From Opitutales bacterium UBA2995 (GTDB taxonomy: Bacteria > Verrucomicrobiota > Verrucomicrobiia > Opitutales > UBA2995), in NCBI GenBank assembly GCA_002346535.1, contig DDZZ01000062.1:1-25575 (forward strand): DNA of 25,575 nucleotides. Direction: 5' to 3'. A program made the position numbers and the translations under genes. Shown in pieces: positions 1 through 7,496 of this stretch (positions are counted from its first letter, which is position 1; each line of letters opens with the position of its first letter). The notes below the pieces were generated by a model that was not told where the DNA came from, ran no database searches, and saw only the letters and a list, made by a program, of their open reading frames with translations.

Positions 1-342
1 ATATCGATTTCATCGGCGAGTTTCCCATCGCTTTGGGTTTATAAAGCGGCGCATTGCCAAGATTGTGCTTTGGAAACCCAATGCCTAACAAATCCCCATA
101 ACGTACGATCATCTCGTAAGATTAGCAGGGACAGTAAGGAGCATCTGGCCATCATTGCCATCAGTAAAAGCTCTCAAAGCCAACAACGGCTCAAGCGTCG
201 CGCCCAGAGTGTCGAATCAGTCTTCAGCAATCTGAAACATAATCTTGATTTCAGGCGCTTTAACCTGCGAGGCATGAACCAAGCTCAGGGAGAGTACTCT
301 CTGATGTGTATCGCCCACAATATCTTGAAGTGGCAAAACTAG
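1..342 (+). pseudogene. IS1182-type DDE transposase, C-terminal part (cut by window edge)
   Basis: The frame is open from base 1 to the stop at 340-342, so the gene begins outside the window and the first ATG (70) is internal. The segment carries a YKAAHCQDCALETQC-type cysteine cluster and then an R-R-x-Q-S-V-E-S-V-F-S-N-L-K-H-N stretch, followed by F-x-L-R-G and a terminal A-H-N-I-L-K. This is the layout of the C-terminal end of IS1182/IS5-like DDE transposases, where the glutamate of the VE-x-V-F segment is the last catalytic acid. Whether the upstream part is intact cannot be judged from here. The family is recognised with good confidence; activity is unknown. Confidence 0.8.
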
Positions 343-631
343 CTTCTTATCGGAGCGTTTTTTGCTTAATAAGGTCTGTAATTAAGCTGTTTGGCTCCTA
401 TTTCGGTCAAATGAAAATCAGAAGAGTTTAACAAAAGCGCCATATTTTTCTAATAATTACTTCCTATTCGGAATGTACTTCATTAAAAATTGAGTTCTGG
501 AACAGCCTGTAAGAAGCTACGTAGGACTAAAGGAAGTCGTTCCTTTAGCTTAGTTATGCAATTACTTTAGAATACAGAGAATTGAGCGTATTCCATTTCC
601 TGGGTTGAAAATTTCGAGGTAGAACTCCTTA
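343..631. other. Intergenic region with one perfect hairpin
   Basis: No convincing gene on either strand. It is AT-rich and contains a 9-bp perfect inverted repeat (527-535 with 540-548). It presumably holds the outer end of the transposon and the promoter of the downstream glycosyltransferase gene, but no terminal repeat or clear -35/-10 pair could be assigned. Confidence 0.5.
527..548. repeat. Perfect hairpin, 9-bp stem, GTCG loop
   Basis: CTAAAGGAA pairs exactly with TTCCTTTAG around a four-base GTCG loop. The following bases (CTTAGTTATG) are not a T-run, so it does not look like a canonical intrinsic terminator on the + strand. It could be an operator or a structured leader upstream of the gene at 632. 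Confidence 0.5.
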
Positions 632-2158
632 GTGGTTGGAATGAAGCGCATTAGTATATTGTTGGTCCTTGGCCTTTTGGTTTGGGCCGGGCTTTATCTG
701 CGTTTCTTCGATCTGGGGCAAAAACCCATGCATACCGATGAGGCGGTGAACGCAGTTATGGTTCACCAATCCCTCTTGAGCGTACCTGTGGAATTTGACC
801 CCAGTCACTATCACGGTCCGTTACTGAAGGATTTGGCTATCGTTACCGTATCTTTAACCAAAGGTTTAACAGGAGAAAATTGGTCGGAGGTTACCTTGCG
901 TTTCCTGACAGCCTTGGCAGGAAGTCTTTCTGTTTTTGCGTTCTTTTTGCTGCGTAGGCATATGGGCCGAGACGCAAGTTTTATTGCCTTGTTTTTGGCG
1001 GCGGTATCTCCCCCGCTAGTCTATTATAGCCGGTATTTCATCCATGAGACTTTATTCATTCTGTTTTCGCTATTGTTCTTGCACGCTTTATGGAGTTTTC
1101 TCGAAACCCGCAAGACTAGATGGGCTTTTTGGACAGGTGCAACGATCGGTGTTTTGCATGCTGTTAGAGAAACTTTCATATTCGTTTTATTTGCCGCAGT
1201 GGTTGCCTTATTCGTGGCCCATTGGCGGGAGTCCCGTAACGATATAAGATGGTTAGCCGGTCGAGAAGGATTATCGCGACTTGTTCCTTTGTTTGCTGCC
1301 GCAGTTGGTGTATCCGTTCTGTTTTACTCCGCTTTTTTTACCCACTGGCAAGGGCCTTTGGATTCAATACTTACGTATTTTAGATACGAGATTGAAGCAG
1401 ATCATGAAAAGCCTTGGTATTATTACTTGATGCTTATTATAGGGGAGCGATCTTCTATCGGATATTTGGGACAAGCCTGGATCCTTGTTTTGAGTCTAGC
1501 CGGAATCTGGAAAGCTTTTTTTGAAACCAGTAGCCAATCCGAACGATTACCATTTTTAAGGTTTCTGTGTTGTTACACAATTGTGCTCACAATTCTGTAT
1601 TCACTAATTTCCTACAAAACTCCGTGGTTGATGCTCAATTTCCTGGTGGGATGGATTTTATTGGCTGGAGTTGGTTGGGTCTATTCATGGCAAAGATGGG
1701 GCCATTGGATGAGCCGGGCAATTTTAATAGTATTGCTTTTGGGAACTTTGGGGCATTCTTTACGCCAAGGTTGGTTGTTGAGCTTCCGTTATTCTGCAGA
1801 TCCCAAAAATCCGTTTGTTTATAGTCACACATCACCGGACCTCTTGAAACTGGTTGACCGAATACATAGTTTGTCCCGGCTGCATCCGGATGGTGCCTCA
1901 ATGCGCGTTGACATCCATGGTCCTGAATACTGGCCGTTGCCCTGGTATCTGCGGGACCTTAAGGGTGTGGCCTACCCAGAAGCGCCGGATGAAAATTCGC
2001 CCGCTTCAGTGCACGTTTTTAGTTTCCAGGCCGGTCAGTACGTACCGGAGCTTGATGAGACTCGATTTATTTCTGAGCTCCGCGGATTAAGAGACGGCGT
2101 TTTCCTGCTCATTTACATCGAACTAAATTTATGGGACCGCCTGTTTGAAGATGAATAA
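632..2158 (+). CDS. GT39/Agl23-like polytopic membrane glycosyltransferase (TIGR03663-type)
   Basis: A 508-residue membrane protein. The N-terminus (about residues 6-27) is a hydrophobic helix, followed by an L-R-F-F-D-L-G segment and an M-H-T-D-E-A motif with acidic D36/E37, then H-x-H/H-G-P-L (about 59-64). This matches GT-C-fold dolichyl-phosphate-mannose-type transferases (PMT/ArnT-like) and especially the TIGR03663 group, annotated as flippase-activity-associated Agl23 proteins. In this fold the first-loop acidic pair is the expected catalytic region. About ten more hydrophobic stretches follow, then a soluble C-terminal segment of about 120 residues. The start is GTG at 632, 12 bases after GAGG (616-619); ATG at 641 is the alternative. 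The next gene begins on the base after its stop, so the two are probably co-translated. Substrate unknown. Confidence 0.75.
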   Translation: MVGMKRISILLVLGLLVWAGLYLRFFDLGQKPMHTDEAVNAVMVHQSLLSVPVEFDPSHYHGPLLKDLAIVTVSLTKGLTGENWSEVTLRFLTALAGSLSVFAFFLLRRHMGRDASFIALFLAAVSPPLVYYSRYFIHETLFILFSLLFLHALWSFLETRKTRWAFWTGATIGVLHAVRETFIFVLFAAVVALFVAHWRESRNDIRWLAGREGLSRLVPLFAAAVGVSVLFYSAFFTHWQGPLDSILTYFRYEIEADHEKPWYYYLMLIIGERSSIGYLGQAWILVLSLAGIWKAFFETSSQSERLPFLRFLCCYTIVLTILYSLISYKTPWLMLNFLVGWILLAGVGWVYSWQRWGHWMSRAILIVLLLGTLGHSLRQGWLLSFRYSADPKNPFVYSHTSPDLLKLVDRIHSLSRLHPDGASMRVDIHGPEYWPLPWYLRDLKGVAYPEAPDENSPASVHVFSFQAGQYVPELDETRFISELRGLRDGVFLLIYIELNLWDRLFEDE

Positions 2159-3013
2159 ATGAAACCAGATTTTCATAGCTTTCGTCATGAAGCCATGAAT
2201 ACATGGTTAGAATTATCGGTTACTAACGGAGAGGCCGAATATGTACGACAAGCTGCCACCGAAGCTTTTTTAGAAATCGACCGGCTGGAAAATATCCTAA
2301 GCCGATTTCGCGAGGGCAGCGACATCGATGTATTAAACAAACTTGCTAGCAGGGAACCGGTTCGCGTTACCGAGGAGAGTTGGCAATGTTTACTTTTAGC
2401 ATTGGATTTGGAACTCCTAACTGAGGGTACCTTCAGTATCGCTTTTGAATCCCTCATGGATGCCAAGGTTGAGCCTGCAGGTTGGTTGGAAATGGATGAG
2501 GCTTCCCGAACTGTTCGTTTTTCTATCGCCGATGTGACGGTTGATTTGGGCGGCATTGGAAAAGGCTATGTGCTGGACCTTGTGGATGAGCTACTAGTTA
2601 AAGATTGGGATCTGGATGCTTTTATGATCCACTCTGGTACCAGCACCGTGCTGGCTCGCGGCGATCTCCCGCCTCATGTCGGATGGCCCGCGTCACTCGG
2701 AGCCGATCAAATTCCTCAAAAACTCAGCCTGAAAAACGAGTCGCTCAGTGGTTCGAGTTTGGCCGTGCAGGACAGCCACATTCTCGACCTAAAATCGCAA
2801 AGTTCTTTGGAAACCGAGCGGCGTACTTGGGCTTTGGCCTCCAACGCAGCAATTTCTGATGCTTTATCCACCACTTTCATGCTGCAGAAAGCGGAGGAAA
2901 TCGAAAATCTTTGCGGAAAACGTTCCGATTTAGGAGCCTTCGTGATAGATCCAACTTGGGACAATCCCGTTGTGGCCTTCGGATCTGCCGAAAATAGGGT
3001 TAATACCCACTAA
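2159..3013 (+). CDS. ApbE-like FAD:protein FMN transferase
   Basis: A 284-residue protein. Early F-R-H-E-A-M-N-T-W (res 8-16), then E-x-x-L-S-R-F-R-E-G-S-D-I-x-x-L-N (about 45-61), the V-D-L-G-G-I-G-K-G-Y block (about 128-138), H-S-G-T-S (about 157-161) and S-D-A-L-S-T-T (about 232-238) follow the order of the ApbE family, which attaches FMN covalently to Thr/Ser of target proteins. No signal peptide is seen, whereas most bacterial ApbE proteins are exported lipoproteins, and it is shorter than the usual 320-350 residues. The usual H-I-x-D-P motif reads H-I-L-D-L, so activity may be altered. It begins directly after the TAA of the upstream gene. No obvious flavinylation target (Rnf/Nqr, FMN-bind) lies in the window. 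Confidence 0.75.
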   Translation: MKPDFHSFRHEAMNTWLELSVTNGEAEYVRQAATEAFLEIDRLENILSRFREGSDIDVLNKLASREPVRVTEESWQCLLLALDLELLTEGTFSIAFESLMDAKVEPAGWLEMDEASRTVRFSIADVTVDLGGIGKGYVLDLVDELLVKDWDLDAFMIHSGTSTVLARGDLPPHVGWPASLGADQIPQKLSLKNESLSGSSLAVQDSHILDLKSQSSLETERRTWALASNAAISDALSTTFMLQKAEEIENLCGKRSDLGAFVIDPTWDNPVVAFGSAENRVNTH

Positions 3014-3334
3014 TTTGGCTATTTCTGCTTGTCTGTGAACATTCAACTTGACTACAAATGTCTGCAGATTTGGGGAACCCGACTTTAGGAATTCCGATTT
3101 TTCCTTCGGTAGAATCACTCGTATAGGCATCGAAAACAGTGCCGACGAAAAGACCGATTTCTAGTACAACAATATCAAGTTCAAAAATACTGTTTTGCAT
3201 TGGGGAATTTTACTGGCAGCGACTTCAGTACCGCCAAGCTTGATGGTGAATCCAGGCTTAACCCAATTACAACAACAAACGGTCCTACAGGTTTGAGGCA
3301 GTAATTGTTCGGTAATATTAAGAGGAGGTCCTGC
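3014..3334. other. Intergenic, no supported gene
   Basis: Short overlapping open frames exist on both strands but none has a plausible start, ribosome site and recognisable protein. One + strand stretch (about 3080-3150) reads like a degraded coding segment (F-G-R-I-T-R-I-G-I-E-N-S) ending in TAG. The region separates the + strand apbE-like gene from the convergent aldo/keto reductase. No clear terminator hairpin was found. Confidence 0.4.
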
Positions 3335-4504
3335 TTAGGTCGGGCCTGTGTAACCCTTAAGCAGGGCGTCCGCCTCTTTGAGGTAAGCAGGAATTTGTTC
3401 GGCAAATGGGCTTTCAGAAACCGCATCGAGCATATCTTGCTTTTTAAACCTTTGAACACGCTTTCCCGGTATCCAATGCCCATAAGAATCCAGCATGCTG
3501 TAGCGCCACTTTGCGAAATCGATCAAGTCGATGGATTTTGCCCAGGTAAACAGGCGTAAAATGTCCTTAACATTTATTTGGTGTGGAGTATCCGTCCATT
3601 CAGGCAAATTCTTAAACCAGTTATCGTACCAATCTGGACCAAATGTTTTCTCAACTTCGTCCTGAATTTTGGTTATAATCGGCGTTATCAGTTTGTCCGC
3701 ATTTTCAAAGTGTTCCATTGCTTCGACATGGAGGTCGAAATCTTCCGGACAGGAGGCTCCGCAACTGACAGTGTGAACGTGAGGACTAGCCCAGCAGAAA
3801 AGGTCGTTGAATACCATGGGGTGCAGTGGCTTGCATATCTCAACCAATTTTTCCGGTGGCGTATAAAGGCGGCCTCCTTTGTCGTTTGGACTGATAATAA
3901 AGACGCCCATGTCTTGTTTGGCGGCGGCTTCAATGGCTGGCCCGTTCAACTGGTTCACAAAATACCAATGCAGGTTTATGTATTCAAACTCGCCTGTGTT
4001 TATTAACTCGAGGATCTCGGATAGGGTGGCATGGGTTGAAAATCCCACATGTTTTGTCAGACCAGCCTTTTGTACTTTTCTTGCTTCTTCCAGGCATCCG
4101 CCTTTCCGCATAGACCATTGAATCCTCTCTCGGTTGTTGATTCCGTGAATACTCAGCAAATCCACAGAGTCGACCTGCAAGTAGTTAAGTGAGGTTTCGA
4201 TTTTAGATCTGAATTCACGAGGATCATTCTCAGGCCCAACTTTGGTCTGAAGAATAAAGGATTCGCGCTGAAATTGTTTAAGGGCATATCCTAATTGCAT
4301 CTCCGAGCTACCGTAGCCGCGGGCGGTTTCGATGTGATTGATGCCCAGGTCAATGGCTGCAGCCAATGTTCTCTCGAGGTTTTTCTGGCCTTCTTTGGGA
4401 ATTTCATTCCACTCAACATCTTCCCACTTGTGATGGTAACGCATGCCACCACAGGAAATAGCTGGCATGGACAGCTCAGTTTGGCCAAATCGAAGGTATC
4501 GCAT
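3335..4504 (-). CDS. Aldo/keto reductase family protein
   Basis: A 389-residue TIM-barrel NAD(P)H oxidoreductase. It begins M-R-Y-L-R-F-G-Q-T-E-L, the usual AKR opening, and continues with E59-T-A-R-G-Y64-G-S-S-E, the T-K88-V-G strand, and D-L-L-S-I-H120. These correspond to the family's D-Y-K-H catalytic tetrad, except that the aspartate position holds glutamate. Later the barrel reads V-G-F-S-T-H and I-N-L-H-W-Y-F. The C-terminal extension (from about residue 240) contains C-G-A-S-C-P and many aromatic residues but not the C-x2-C-x2-C iron-sulfur tail of the longer AKR/ferredoxin fusions. Substrate unknown. No Shine-Dalgarno is visible before ATG 4504; the start is chosen because the fold begins there. 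It stands alone, divergent from the CBS-domain gene. Confidence 0.82.
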   Translation of the reverse strand: MRYLRFGQTELSMPAISCGGMRYHHKWEDVEWNEIPKEGQKNLERTLAAAIDLGINHIETARGYGSSEMQLGYALKQFQRESFILQTKVGPENDPREFRSKIETSLNYLQVDSVDLLSIHGINNRERIQWSMRKGGCLEEARKVQKAGLTKHVGFSTHATLSEILELINTGEFEYINLHWYFVNQLNGPAIEAAAKQDMGVFIISPNDKGGRLYTPPEKLVEICKPLHPMVFNDLFCWASPHVHTVSCGASCPEDFDLHVEAMEHFENADKLITPIITKIQDEVEKTFGPDWYDNWFKNLPEWTDTPHQINVKDILRLFTWAKSIDLIDFAKWRYSMLDSYGHWIPGKRVQRFKKQDMLDAVSESPFAEQIPAYLKEADALLKGYTGPT

Positions 4505-4596
4505 TAACTGAATTTAGTGAAAAGCAACAACAGGGTTGAAAGGCTTTGAAATAAGGTTCAAGCTCATAAGACAATCTTCATTACCGACTCCATAAT

Positions 4597-5043
4597 ATGA
4601 AAGTTTCTGTTTCACAACTTTTGGCCGAGAAAAAGCCTCAAATATTTTCAATTCATGCCCAGGCTTCGGTCATGGAAGCCGTGAAAGAAATGAACGAGCG
4701 CCGGATTGGTTCTTTACTCATAATTGATGATGGCAAGTTGGTCGGCATTTTTACTGAACGCGATGTCCTGTGCCGTGTGGTAGTGCTTGGAATTTCTGCG
4801 GAATCGACCACTGTAGGTGAGGTGATGAGTAAGAATATCGATACATTTCATCCTGGTGTAACGATCGATTCGGCGATGGCGCACATGACCGAGACGCGCC
4901 ATCGTCACGTTCCCGTTGTGGAGGGTGATGAAATTTTAGGATTGGTCTCGATTGGTGATATTACGCGCTATTTATCGCGGAACGCTGAAAACGAAGCGCG
5001 AAACCTGCTAAATTACTTTACGGGTACTTACCACGATTCTTAG
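4597..5043 (+). CDS. Two-CBS-domain protein
   Basis: A 148-residue soluble protein made almost entirely of a tandem CBS pair. The first repeat is about residues 10-65 (V-M-E-A-V-K-E-M, then G-S-L-L-I-I-D-D-G-K-L-V-G-I-F-T-E-R-D). The second is about 75-132 (V-M-S-K-N, then H-V-P-V-V-E-G-D-E-I-L-G-L-V-S-I-G-D). Such stand-alone modules bind adenine nucleotides (AMP, ATP, SAM or NADH) and regulate a partner, which cannot be named from the context. The C-terminal 16 residues form a short tail. The gene is monocistronic and divergent from the aldo/keto reductase, sharing a 92-bp intergenic promoter region. No strong ribosome site precedes ATG 4597. Confidence 0.9.
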   Translation: MKVSVSQLLAEKKPQIFSIHAQASVMEAVKEMNERRIGSLLIIDDGKLVGIFTERDVLCRVVVLGISAESTTVGEVMSKNIDTFHPGVTIDSAMAHMTETRHRHVPVVEGDEILGLVSIGDITRYLSRNAENEARNLLNYFTGTYHDS

Positions 5044-5136
5044 GCGCGATTGCGTTTTCTGGAGCAAGCTCCTTCCCGGTATCAAATGATATTTCTTGGC
5101 TTATGATAGGGGTTGTGGGCGGGCAGCGCTAAATAT

Positions 5137-5435
5137 TCATTTAGGAAGAGGGAAGTGGATAGCTAGCCAGAGTGTATCGGGATCGGTGTGGGAGATGCGG
5201 TGTTTTGGTGTTTGGGGATAAACAAGTAGTTTCCGGGGTTCAGGGTCTGGGTGGAGTGGTCTTTGAACTCGAGGTTGTTTTTGCCGCGGAAAACCAGTAC
5301 CTATTCATCTTTAGGCGTGGATTGACCATTCGAAACGATGCGTTCGATTTTCAGATCATCGATTTGATGGAGCACTTGGAAGATTTCCTCGTTTGAAGCA
5401 TTAGGTAAATGATCGAAAATGTTTTTTGGTTTCAT
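5137..5435 (-). pseudogene. Cupin-domain protein, degraded
   Basis: Reading from ATG 5435, 44 codons give M-K-P-K-N-I-F-D-H-L-P followed by L-K-I-E-R-I-V-S and S-T-P-K-D-E. A TAG (5301-5303) then sits where small cupins have a tryptophan, and the same frame continues V-L-V-F-R-G-K, L-E-F-K-D-H, L-N-P-G-N-Y-L-F-I-P-K-H-Q. A one-base frameshift near 5200 moves the ending (K-H-R-I-S-H-T-D-P, then L-W-L-A-I-H-F-P) to another frame, which ends at TGA 5137-5139. This is a small single-domain cupin of the type with an E-W-V-L-V-L-x-G strand and H-x-x-H-R metal region. The segment between K-D-E and V-L-V is shorter than in intact relatives as I know them, suggesting an in-frame deletion too. It lies 10 bp downstream of the sulfatase on the same strand. 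Confidence 0.75.
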
Positions 5436-5445
5436 GGCATGTGCA

Positions 5446-6861
5446 TTAGTACTCAAAGAGGCTATCTCCTCCTGGACGAGCGTCCCGGCGCATTTCTTCC
5501 TGGAATAAGACTGTCATGCCGCGCAATTTACGAGAGATGGTCCTATTATTACGGATAGGTTTGGTTTCACCAGGGTCGGCTTCCAAATCAAAGAGTCTCA
5601 AGGAGGGGTTCAAGTGTAGTTTCCAATGCTTCCATCGGACAGCTGACAATGCGCCATGAGCGCCGTGATAAAAGAACGCGTTCAGGTATTCTTCTCGGGT
5701 TATGAGGGGCTCCCATTCACCGGGCGGATTCCAACGGCGAGTAAGTGGGGCTGCGGTGTTCAATGCCGAACCGGCACCGGCATCGGGTACAGAGTCAGTC
5801 TCACCTTTCAGCAAGGGAGAAATATCACGTCCGTCAATGATCAATCGGGAAGGCAATTTTATATCGGCCAGGGTAGCCATGGTGGGGTACCAATCCATAG
5901 CATTTAATACCTCGTTTGTTATATTACCTTTTCGGATACCCATGCCCCAAGCGATTGCGGGAACACGAATGCCTCCTTCGTAGGTGGATAGTTTGTGGCC
6001 TTGAATTTTTTGGCTCGAGTTGCGACCTGGACCACGTCCATTGTCGGACGCATAGATTACTACTGTTTCCTCTCCTAGATCGTGTTTCTCAAGCATATCA
6101 AAAATTCGGCCTACATTGTGGTCGAGTTCTTGGATGGTATCACCGTATTCACCCCATTGGGACGTTCCTTTAAACTCCTCACTTACACCGAGCGGGACGT
6201 GCAGCATGGTGTGTGGTAGGTAAAGGAAGAACGGATTATCCTTGTTCTTTTCGATGAAGTTTATAGCTTCGTCGGTGTAGATTTTGGTCAGCTCCGCCGG
6301 ATCGGCTGGCCGTTTGATGACCTGATTATTTCTCATTAGGGGTACGCCACCGATTTCATCGAAGTAAACGACTTCGACCGGATCCAGGTTGTGCAACAAG
6401 CCGAAGTAATAATCAAAGCCCTGGTTTTTTGGCAGAAAGGGTTCCTCGAATCCCAGGTGCCATTTGCCGATGCAAGCGGTAGCGTAACCTTATTGTTTGA
6501 AAAGTTCTGCCAATGTCAGTTCTTTTGGGTGAATTCCTGACTTCGAATCGGCCCGATGAACCCAAATATGATTGCCAATGCGGCGAGGGTAACAGCCTGT
6601 CAACAATCCAGCACGTGAAGGGCTGCAGATGGGTGCTGCTGCATAATAGTCAGTGAATCGGATACCTTCAGCGGCCATCTGATCAATTCGAGGCGTCTTA
6701 ATTTCCGTTGCACCGTAGCAACCCAAGTCATAGTAACCCTGGTCATCGATCAGGATGAAAATGAAGTTGGTTTTTGAAAAACTGGAGACTGCTGAAATCA
6801 GCAAGAGGAGTATGTTAAGAAAACGTATCATGCGATTCGGGGTGAGTTCTAAAATACACAT
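5446..6861 (-). pseudogene. Arylsulfatase-type sulfatase interrupted by one in-frame stop
   Basis: Two frames, 6490-6861 and the part below 6489, are in the same register and join into one 470-residue sulfatase when the TAA at 6490-6492 is read through. The sequence runs E-L-F-K-Q-stop-G-Y-A-T-A-C-I-G-K-W-H-L-G, a contiguous conserved stretch. Metal ligands L-I-D-D-Q (D39-D40) and A-S-D-N-G are present, as is the C79-S-P-S-R motif whose cysteine is matured to formylglycine. A hydrophobic signal segment follows M11 (I-R-F-L-N-I-L-L-L-L). The start is ambiguous: ATG 6861 has GAGG upstream, ATG 6831 gives a cleaner signal peptide. An intact protein would be periplasmic and hydrolyse sulfate esters, probably on algal polysaccharides. 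As written, only a 123-residue fragment without most of the fold is made. A read error cannot be excluded. Confidence 0.85.
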
Positions 6862-7439
6862 TGTGTGGCCTCACAATTAGCCTCAAGAAGGAACTTGAAT
6901 ATTGTGTGATCGCCTAATTCATAGGTGCGTATTGTATTGAGCCCGTTCGCTTGGTAAGGCTTCAGATCTCTCCAAGTATTTGCTGAAAATAGTTGTATAT
7001 TAGTGTCCTAGGGATTGTAGACTACCAGTTCCTCCCCTGAATCTCCGTTCATGTCAGCGGGAATAAAGTGATACCAGCCTTATCGTTTAGGACCGACTGA
7101 TGCCTGATGTCCCGGCAATTCTGCAAACACCTTGCCGTCTCCGCGCTAGAGCATACCGCCGTTATAGATCAGAGCGAGTTATTGGAGACCATCTCAAAAT
7201 ACTGCCTCCATGCCGGTTTCGTTTGGACTAGAGTTGAGGTTGAATCGCTGGATTACTTTTCCTTCGACCCTTACAAGCATAACCAGAGTCTTGTGTCCCT
7301 GGTTGCGGATTACCATTTCAGGGCCTGCAGAACTCTCGTCGAAATTTGCGATTCTCAATTACTGTCGGTGTGGTATCAATTCTCTGTCACCTTTTATTTG
7401 ATTGGTTTGAACAAATTTGTTATTCAGGCTGACTAAAGT
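6849..7439 (-). pseudogene. Remnant of a PL11/FG-GAP-type secreted polysaccharide-associated protein
   Basis: One minus-strand frame reads as a continuous conserved protein broken by stops at 7359-7361 (TAA), 7194-7196 (TGA), 7179-7181 (TAA), 7146-7148 (TAG), 7080-7082 (TAA) and 7008-7010 (TAG). Legible blocks are R-I-A-N-F-D-E, P-E-M-V-I-R-N-Q-G-H, S-S-P-N-E-T-G-M-E-A-V-F, L-I-Y-N-G-G-M-L, G-D-G-K-V-F-A-E-L-P-G and G-W-Y-H-F-I-P-A-D-M-N-G-D then E-E-L-V-V-Y-N-P. The last block resembles the A-D-x-x-G-D-x-R-E-E-x-x-V repeat of rhamnogalacturonan-lyase (PL11)-like and related PVC-bacterial secreted proteins. The frame ends at TAG 6849-6851, overlapping the alternative sulfatase start at 6861, so the two were probably one operon. 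The N-terminal half is missing. The exact family is uncertain; that it is decayed coding sequence is much more certain. Confidence 0.65.
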
Positions 7440-7496
7440 TCAATATGAGGCTGAAACTTTTTGCAATTTAGGTCGTCTTACCTTAACGAAATCATC

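Noticed and set aside
527..548. Intrinsic terminator for the transposase remnant
   Set aside because: The hairpin is perfect but no T-run follows it on the + strand and it lies about 190 bp after the stop.
5052..5085. GGAGCAAGCTCC palindrome after the CBS gene as terminator or REP
   Set aside because: Short stem, no T-run, and it does not share the TGTAGGAG/CGAT flanks of the REP-like elements.
5172..5396. 74-codon + strand frame
   Set aside because: Antisense to the degraded cupin, which explains the sequence better.
7107..7436. 109-codon + strand frame before msrB
   Set aside because: The opposite strand carries the recognisable PL11-like pseudogene; this frame has no family features or ribosome site.
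5446..7439. Stop-codon reassignment (TAA/TAG/TGA read as sense)
   Set aside because: All three stop codons end intact genes in the same window, and the neighbouring genes contain no internal stops.
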